A DNA stretch of 64,000 nucleotides from Pseudofabraea citricarpa (lineage: Eukaryota; Ascomycota; Leotiomycetes; Helotiales; Dermateaceae): the NCBI GenBank assembly GCA_029641185.1, contig JAPWGK010000009.1:694501-758500 (forward strand). The letters run 5' to 3'. Position 1 is the first letter of the stretch; each line of letters begins with the position of its first letter. Made by a program: the position numbers and the translations under genes. Shown here piece by piece: positions 58,401 to 64,000 of this stretch. The notes beneath the pieces were generated by a model, which worked only from the letters and a program-made list of their open reading frames with translations, was not told where the DNA came from and made no database searches.

Positions 58401-59940
58401 GTAAGCTATCTAAAAGTCAGTAAACTTCATCACGTACTAACCAAAATTCTTACAATGTGTCAAATCTAGAGGTGTCTCCAAGTCTTTAACATCTTTGCCA
58501 ACGAATCTCGCGGTCTCAGCATCACGGTCATACAGGATTCGAACCCGATTGATGATATACAAATCTCGAGCTTGTTTTGGGATGTCTGAGGCAGGGAAGT
58601 TCAAACCTGAAATATCAGCTTCGAGTAAATAAGTCAGTCTCAACTCAACACTCACCTCGGAAAAGATCATCGCTAGCCTTAGGATCAACGAGTTCAGATA
58701 CTACGCATCCATTCTTGTGGCTGTCGAACCTGTACAACATCACCCGGTGAAAACCAGTCAGCTCTGCCACTAGCCCTACAACAATATCTAGAACGCTTTG
58801 TATAGTCTTCGCTGCTGCAAGCTGTTGCTGCGCTTGTGTCATTGCATTGAATATCTCCATCGACCCCAGAGTACTTTTCTTCCTTCGGCGTGCCAACTGG
58901 ATGGCTCGCAACGGCTCACTTTTACTGTCGGTACTCTTGGCTCGTTCCTCCATCGAAACTTCATTGTCAATTGTATGAGTAGGAGTCGAGGGAAAGCGAT
59001 TCGCGCTCTGAATTGCATCGAGGTAGAAAACATCTGTATACTCTTCAAATTCACATATCACTAGGTCTTTCGTGCCTTGTGAGATGTGAATAGCACACCA
59101 GAGTTGCTTTTCAAGGCCCTCGGATGAGGTGATCGACATGGTGAACACATCAAGATGTGTCTTGGGAAGGTCGACGGTACCAATCGAAATCGCATGGCCA
59201 ACCCTATTTTGAAAATCCTCGCAGACTTCAGGTTCGAGGACGTCCAAAAACGATGTGAGTTCAAAGAGCCGTTCGGGGCTATACTGTATCACCTTGTTCG
59301 TATTTTCACTAGCAACGCGAACCTTCAAATTTCCGTCCTCGTCATATTTGAGAGCAACAAGTGCTCCAAACTTCTGGATCGCCCCAGGTATATGTATGGG
59401 CTCATCTTCGCACCGATATAGCATGGGTTTGCCTGACGCTGTTGTATTCCCCGGCACAACCCCCGGCGGGCCTGATATCGACGGTACTAGCTGTGCCCTC
59501 TCTGATATTATGTGTGCATGTTGTTCATCTTTGTTGGCTTCGGCAACATCAGAACTTATGGCTGGGTTTGAGAGTCGTCGAATCGAACCTGGAGATGGTA
59601 TTTGTGGATATGGAGCTGGGAAGAATCCTTTCTCTGCTGCACTCGACCCCGTTGCTGAGTCTGCTCCTGTCGAGGTCGCGTTCTCAACAACTACAGCATC
59701 TGCCGCTCGTGGTGTCAATTGCTCTGCCGGGGTGCATAGAGCTTCAGCTTCTTCTGCTCGCGCAGACGTGCTGGTTTCCACATTCTTCTCTTTCTCCTTC
59801 GGTGCCCGAATCTGGACAAATTGTTCGTCGGCGTCGGCGTCGGCGAGGAGGTTGCGAATGGGAAAGACACGCTCAACGGCGAAGTGCTCAGAGCCCAGAA
59901 ATGCCACCGGCTTCGATGCTTGTTGTTCGGAATCGCTCAT
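55469..59940 (-). CDS. Fungal phytochrome, hybrid histidine kinase
   Basis: Ten exons (59940-58656, 58606-58454, 58405-58358, 58210-58159, 58008-57395, 57348-57226, 57179-56976, 56919-55936, 55852-55690, 55607-55469) give 1254 aa; all frames close. The frame is open upstream only from a TTG, so the ATG at 59940 is used. The order is PAS-GAF-PHY-HK-REC. The biliverdin-attachment Cys177 stands in YRCEDEPIHIPGAIQ. GAF carries NFPASDIPKQARDLY with Asp436. The dimerisation box is SSHEVRTPLNAI (His757); the ATPase has DIGFGMS and GLGLAV. The receiver has AEDNPINAR, phospho-acceptor Asp1156 (VVLMDLQMP) and ILKPI. Size is near Aspergillus FphA. It senses red/far-red light and can sense temperature. 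The acceptor before exon 6 has a nearby alternative CAG. Confidence 0.95.
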
Positions 59941-60425
59941 CGCGCAGCATCTTGATCCCGGGGCGAACCAACCCGATCTTGAATGGCGCTGGTGTATTGG
60001 GAGAAAGGTAAAGGGGATTTTTCCCGCAGAGACGGACCTTAAATGGCCTCTCCTGGAGCTGGTAGTCAAAAAGCAGACGGCAGCACTGCGATAAGTCAGA
60101 AAAAGTTGGCGGGATCAGGCCACTTTTGGCTCTAATGCTCGAGCCCTCCCTCGGTCTTGGTCGTTGGTTAGAGACCTGAAAGTCTACTTTTGAATTATCG
60201 CGGCCCGATCGATGCGATATAGAAAAACAGCACGTCTATCGAGTATCGACGAGGGGTGGTGCGACGTCTGCTGGAGAGAAAATGGTCAGAGTCTAGACCG
60301 TAGGCGATTGGCACGATCTATAAGCTGAGCATTGCCATCCCAATCCCGATGCTTGCAGGAAACGGCGATAGGGCAGGAAATGGGATTCTTGGGGTGGCGT
60401 GGGCGTGGGTGGTACCCGCTGCGGA

Positions 60426-60545
60426 GAGGAGGTAGGGGGGCTCGGGGGGTTAGGGGGGTTAGGGGGGGGGGGGGGGGGATAATGGATAATAATGGGATAA
60501 TGGGGGGGCTCGTTAGGGGGCTCGTTAGGGTGCTCGTCAGGGTGT
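60426..60545 (+). repeat. Guanine-run block with TTAGGG-like units
   Basis: The plus strand has repeated G-runs of 3-7 and one of about 17 (60462-60478), separated by TTA, CTC or GTTA. Several GGGGTTAGGGG units resemble the telomere repeat. It lies 490-600 bp upstream of the phytochrome start. Four or more G-runs in series are able to form G-quadruplexes, a known property of such DNA. Confidence 0.75.
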
Positions 60546-61320
60546 TAGCGTGTCACTCGGCGAGCAGCTCCCAGCTTGGCCATCGACCGCGCACTGCGGC
60601 ACATCAAAAAGGCTCAAGCTTTCGGGAAGGTAACTGTGATCACCAGCGCAGGCAAGGGTTGGAGAGTCAAGGGAAGACAGAAGTGCGGACGTGTCTCATT
60701 TCACCTTGATGTGTGTGTGTGGTACAGTACACGAACAGAACGGTGTGACCACGACTTGATAATCTGTCTCACCGACTCTGGTGACTATGCCATTGTGTAC
60801 AGAAGAAGTCACAAAGTGACAACGAAGCCAGAGACGCCCGTGTCCCCGATGTTGACTTAGCATGCTTCGTGAGCTGGACCCTGAAAACATTGCCGAAGAC
60901 CCCTAAACTTCAGGTGGCTTCAGCAGTGGCTGAGCTTTGGCCGTACAGGAAGTACTGTACGGGTTACGAGGGCAGTACCGGTACCACACCTCTGATTTCC
61001 CGTTTCATTCCGTCCATCAAGTCTGAGATTACCAGTGTGACCTGTCATGAACCAAACCTTAAACATGTGGTGGCCCTCGTGCCCTGATGACAGTAGGATA
61101 ATTTGGCATTGAGTTCAACTAAAACGCCCGGGCCCAAGAAGTTTAGCCAGTCTCCGTCTTTGCAAGTTCGCAGGCACAGATACAAAGACTCCGAGTTTCC
61201 GAACAGGCTGTATATAATCGAATAAGCATACCGCATGGGAGAGAAGACTTTGATCGCAGTTGGTTGTAATAACCTAACAAGTATCATGCATGATAGAAGC
61301 AGGACCGTAGGCAATGTTAT

Positions 61321-61537
61321 GCTAGACGAAATAGCTGAATAACATTCAACAACAAACACCCTGTATAATAGAAAAGAATATGACCTTAGTTAACTTCGTT
61401 ATGCTAGACCAAATAGCTAACCACCATTCAATACCTAGGTAGCTAAGTGTTTACAGCGTACACAAGTCCTGCATGGTAGAAGAACCTAGCCATATTCAAC
61501 ATCATCATATCAGACCAAATAGCTAACCACCATTCAA
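61321..61537. repeat. Three diverged copies of a GACCAAATAGCTAACCA motif
   Basis: Copies at 61321-61350, 61403-61431 and 61511-61537, starts 82 and 108 bp apart. The second and third share about 26 of 28 bases; the first is more diverged. The spacer is AT-rich. Confidence 0.7.
61432..61441. repeat. TACCTAGGTA palindrome, copy 3
   Basis: Follows directly after the second copy of the GACCAAATAGC repeat. Confidence 0.6.
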
Positions 61538-62065
61538 CAGCTAAGTCTGTAAAAACGTCCTCCAACAGCCAACTGATTCCAAACACCCCGACTTAGCTTT
61601 CCCAACCAACCTCACTTCAACATAAGCTATATACTAAGTAGGCGAAATTCAATTCTTGCCAACCTCAATCCTTGCAAGAATATCTAGCCATCAACAACTC
61701 AACCTTCCATTCAACCAACCCCCCAAAAACCTATCTATCTCTAAATATCCTGTTTTATATAACCGAGACATGAACTTTTCTGTCTCGTCTTCCTCCCTCA
61801 TGACAGTAACAACCAATCCATGACATATATTCCAAAACACACGAAAACGATTATTTTTAAAGGAAGTCTTTTTTATCTTCTTAGCAAAGGCTACCTGCCG
61901 TCAGAATACCTGAAAACCCAGCCAGGCCAGGCCAGCGAAAGCTCAGAACATGCACAGTCAAGGGAAGAAGAAGAAGGAGGAGGAGACGAAGAAACACACC
62001 TGCTCAAGATCCCCCTAGAGCTAGTCGAGTATCTAGGTTAACTATCGACTTTTCTCCCTCTCTTT

Positions 62066-62098
62066 TCTTTCTTTCTTTCTTTCTTCTTCTTCTTCTTC
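62066..62098. repeat. Polypyrimidine tract, TTTC then TTC repeats
   Basis: About four CTTT units run into about five TTC units, followed by a polyA-rich segment. A simple-sequence tract. Confidence 0.85.
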
Positions 62099-62225
62099 AA
62101 AAAGAAAAAAAAAAACAAAAAGAAAAGAAAACACAGAAGTCTCCAAGCAATTCTACATCATTTCTGGCATATGACCTGCATAACACCAGCACCAATATCA
62201 CAAACCCCCTCCCGCCACCCTCTCA

Positions 62226-62262
62226 GAAAAAGAAAAAGAGAAAAAGAGAAAAAGAGAAAAGA
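62226..62262. repeat. Polypurine repeat of AAAAAGAG-like units
   Basis: Four near-perfect AAAAAGAG-type units in a purine-only run. Confidence 0.85.
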
Positions 62263-63171
62263 AGTATCTAATTAATAATTCAACCCACCCGCTATACCAG
62301 ACAACCTCTCACAACCCAACCTAACCCAACCTAAACCGAAGCAAGCTAAGCTACCAAACAGCTCTCCCCTTCCCACTTACCCCCCTTCTCCGCAAGAAGG
62401 AGAGGGGGGGAGTGGAACAGATGTAATGACCTTCTCTCATGTCGGATGATCATTGAAGCAGCATCTCAAGTCAAGTAGAACAAGAGCCGGGACTATAATT
62501 CTAGTATCAATTAGGTACGGCAAATAAAGAGTTCAAGCACACAAGTAACAAGCGACGAGGATACAGAATAATCCAATCGGGAGAGCGGTGATGACCAGGA
62601 ACCAGTGACTAGTGACTAACCACTCCGCTGTGTCAGAGGACGAAAGAGGCTAAAAGACTTATTGAAAGGGGGGCCAGGCATCCGAGGCGAGCTGGCAAGC
62701 GAGCACGGTGATACAGTTACAGTACAATCTTCTGCGCAAGAAAGTAATTCGATCAGTCAAGTCAAGCTCGCATTCCACTCTCAAATCACAATGGGACTCA
62801 GTGATGCAAGAATTTGTAGTAATCTATTGTATTATCAACTCGGGGACTATAACCCCTGAGCAAGTCAAAGTGGACATGTTATCACTTGAAAACTCCGCTC
62901 ACATGCTAGCTAATCTGCCTCACAGGCCTTTTATAAACAGTACAGTGTAGTATCCTTAAAATACCAAAACCTTACGCAAAAAAAACTCTCGCTATGGGAA
63001 TGTAAATGCAAAAAAACACTGCAAAACTTGCTTCGGAAAGCCGCCTCAGCCTACGTCCCCTCCTTCTCGGTAGGGGGCTTCCGCTATCTATTGAGACCTG
63101 ACTCCAATATTCTGGGGTATTTGTAGAAACAACGCAAATGAAATGGAAAACACAAGTCGCGGCTACTTTTT

Positions 63172-64000
63172 TTACATGACGAGGTATCCGAGTCCAAGTC
63201 CGAGGACCATGACACCGTATTCGATGGCACCATATTGGTGCTTTGGCTTGCCTGGAGCAGAGTTGGCAGAGTTCTGTGCAAGAGTGGAGGAGCTTGTCGC
63301 ACTTGCTGCGGTACCAGATGCGGTAGATCCAGAGCTGGTAGCAGTGCCAGTGGTGGATGCTCCAGATCCGGAAGCGGTAGCAGTTGCAGAGCCAGTGCCG
63401 GTGGAGGATTCGGCGAAAACACCACCTAGACCAGTAGCAGATGACTTGACTGAGGCAGTGGTTGACTTGGAGCTACCAGAGCTGGCAGTAGTGGCGCTGT
63501 CAGAGGTGCTGTTTCCACCGCAGGTACCCTCTGAGACAATGCTCTCGTAGGATCCGGTCAAATCGCCATAAGAGTATGATTCGGCGCATCCGTAATCCTG
63601 GATAGTGATGCTCTTGACGTACTGGACGAATGGAGCTTGGGTGAAATCGGCAAATCCTCCAACCCACTCGCACGTTCCCTTGGTAGCAGAATCAGCTGCA
63701 GCGGCAGCGTCGGCGCATGCAACCCAGTTACCCATCTTGACCATCATGGGTGTTTGTGGGTAGTTCTTTCCTCCAACAGTGGTCGAGTCGGCATACGCAA
63801 GGGTTCGGAGAGTGACATCGTCAACCTTCCATTGAATGGACTCGGAGGTCCAGTCAATGGTGTACTTGTGGAACTCGTTCTGGTTGTCGGCAGCAGCGAC
63901 AGTGATCTGTCTATCATAAGTAGTGGTGTTTCCCTTTCCGAAGAAGTTGGTTTGGACGGTGGCGGGAGTTCCTCCGAGGAATTCCTAATGGCCTTGTTAG
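63172..64000 (-). CDS. GPI-anchored GH16/Crh-type cell-wall transglycosylase, 3' part
   Basis: The last exon is 63984-63172 (271 codons incl. stop); 63985-64000 is intron, and earlier exons lie beyond the right edge, including the catalytic DExDxE motif, which is therefore not visible. Family-typical parts are [32 protein letters not shown], a Cys-bounded loop ([11 protein letters not shown]...TKGTCEW) and [15 protein letters not shown], which matches Crh1/Utr2 chitin-beta-glucan transferases. A long Ser/Thr/Gly/Ala-rich linker and a hydrophobic end ([15 protein letters not shown]) predict a GPI anchor. It works in the cell wall. Confidence 0.9.

Larger units (their letters stand above)
59941..63171. 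other. 3.2-kb gene-free stretch upstream of the phytochrome
   Basis: It holds the phytochrome promoter, a guanine-run block, three copies of a short diverged repeat, a TACCTAGGTA palindrome and two mononucleotide-skewed tracts. Short frames have no coding character. Confidence 0.5.

Noticed and set aside
60067..60069. Longer phytochrome starting at 60069
   Set aside because: That codon is TTG; the first in-frame ATG is at 59940.

Overview
This window is nuclear DNA from a filamentous ascomycete (Pezizomycotina). The genes are split by short spliceosomal introns, mostly 46-75 nt, with GT...AG ends and frequent CTAAC-like branch points. The gene content is typically fungal: three Zn2Cys6 regulators (one resembling TamA/DAL81), a fungal phytochrome hybrid kinase, a PDR-type ABC pump, a tyrosinase, a Crh-type wall enzyme and a GH125 mannosidase. 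Leotiomycetes is my best guess, but it rests on general resemblance only. Most genes are multi-exon. Exon coordinates were worked out by hand from splice signals, reading-frame closure and family motifs.

Left part (1-17252): a dense block of nine genes that looks like a catabolic or specialised-metabolism cluster. It holds a partial amidohydrolase-2 protein, a Zn2Cys6 regulator, a divergent FAD monooxygenase / cytochrome P450 pair, a divergent Rid-family protein / flavin amine oxidase pair, a second Zn2Cys6 regulator, an amino-acid/amine permease, and a D-amino-acid-oxidase-like flavoprotein ending in the peroxisomal signal AKL. Together they suggest import and oxidative deamination of an amine or amino acid plus ring or side-chain oxidation, under dedicated control. 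The substrate cannot be read from the sequence. CGG-N6-CCG sites of the kind bound by Zn2Cys6 dimers lie in two of the internal promoters.

Middle part (17.6-41.3 kb): a ten-exon gene for a secreted protein of unknown family whose exons are too short to appear as one long reading frame; a gene-poor stretch of about 5 kb; a DapA-type aldolase; a small unknown protein; a kinase-like protein with an altered catalytic loop; a TamA/DAL81-like regulator with a long, repeat-bearing 5' region; a complete secreted tyrosinase; a monocarboxylate-type MFS transporter with a 13-nt exon; a poorly resolved small gene; and a 104-aa secreted protein with a Kex2-like site.

Right part (41.3-64 kb): a PDR ABC transporter preceded by a long empty promoter region, an AT-rich repeat-relic patch, a PhyH-family dioxygenase with GC-rich codon use in its first half, a GH125 exo-mannosidase, a ten-exon phytochrome with a guanine-run block in its upstream DNA, a 3.2-kb gene-free stretch with small repeats, and the 3' part of a GPI-anchored GH16/Crh enzyme that runs off the right edge. 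No tRNA, rRNA, intact transposon or CRISPR was seen.
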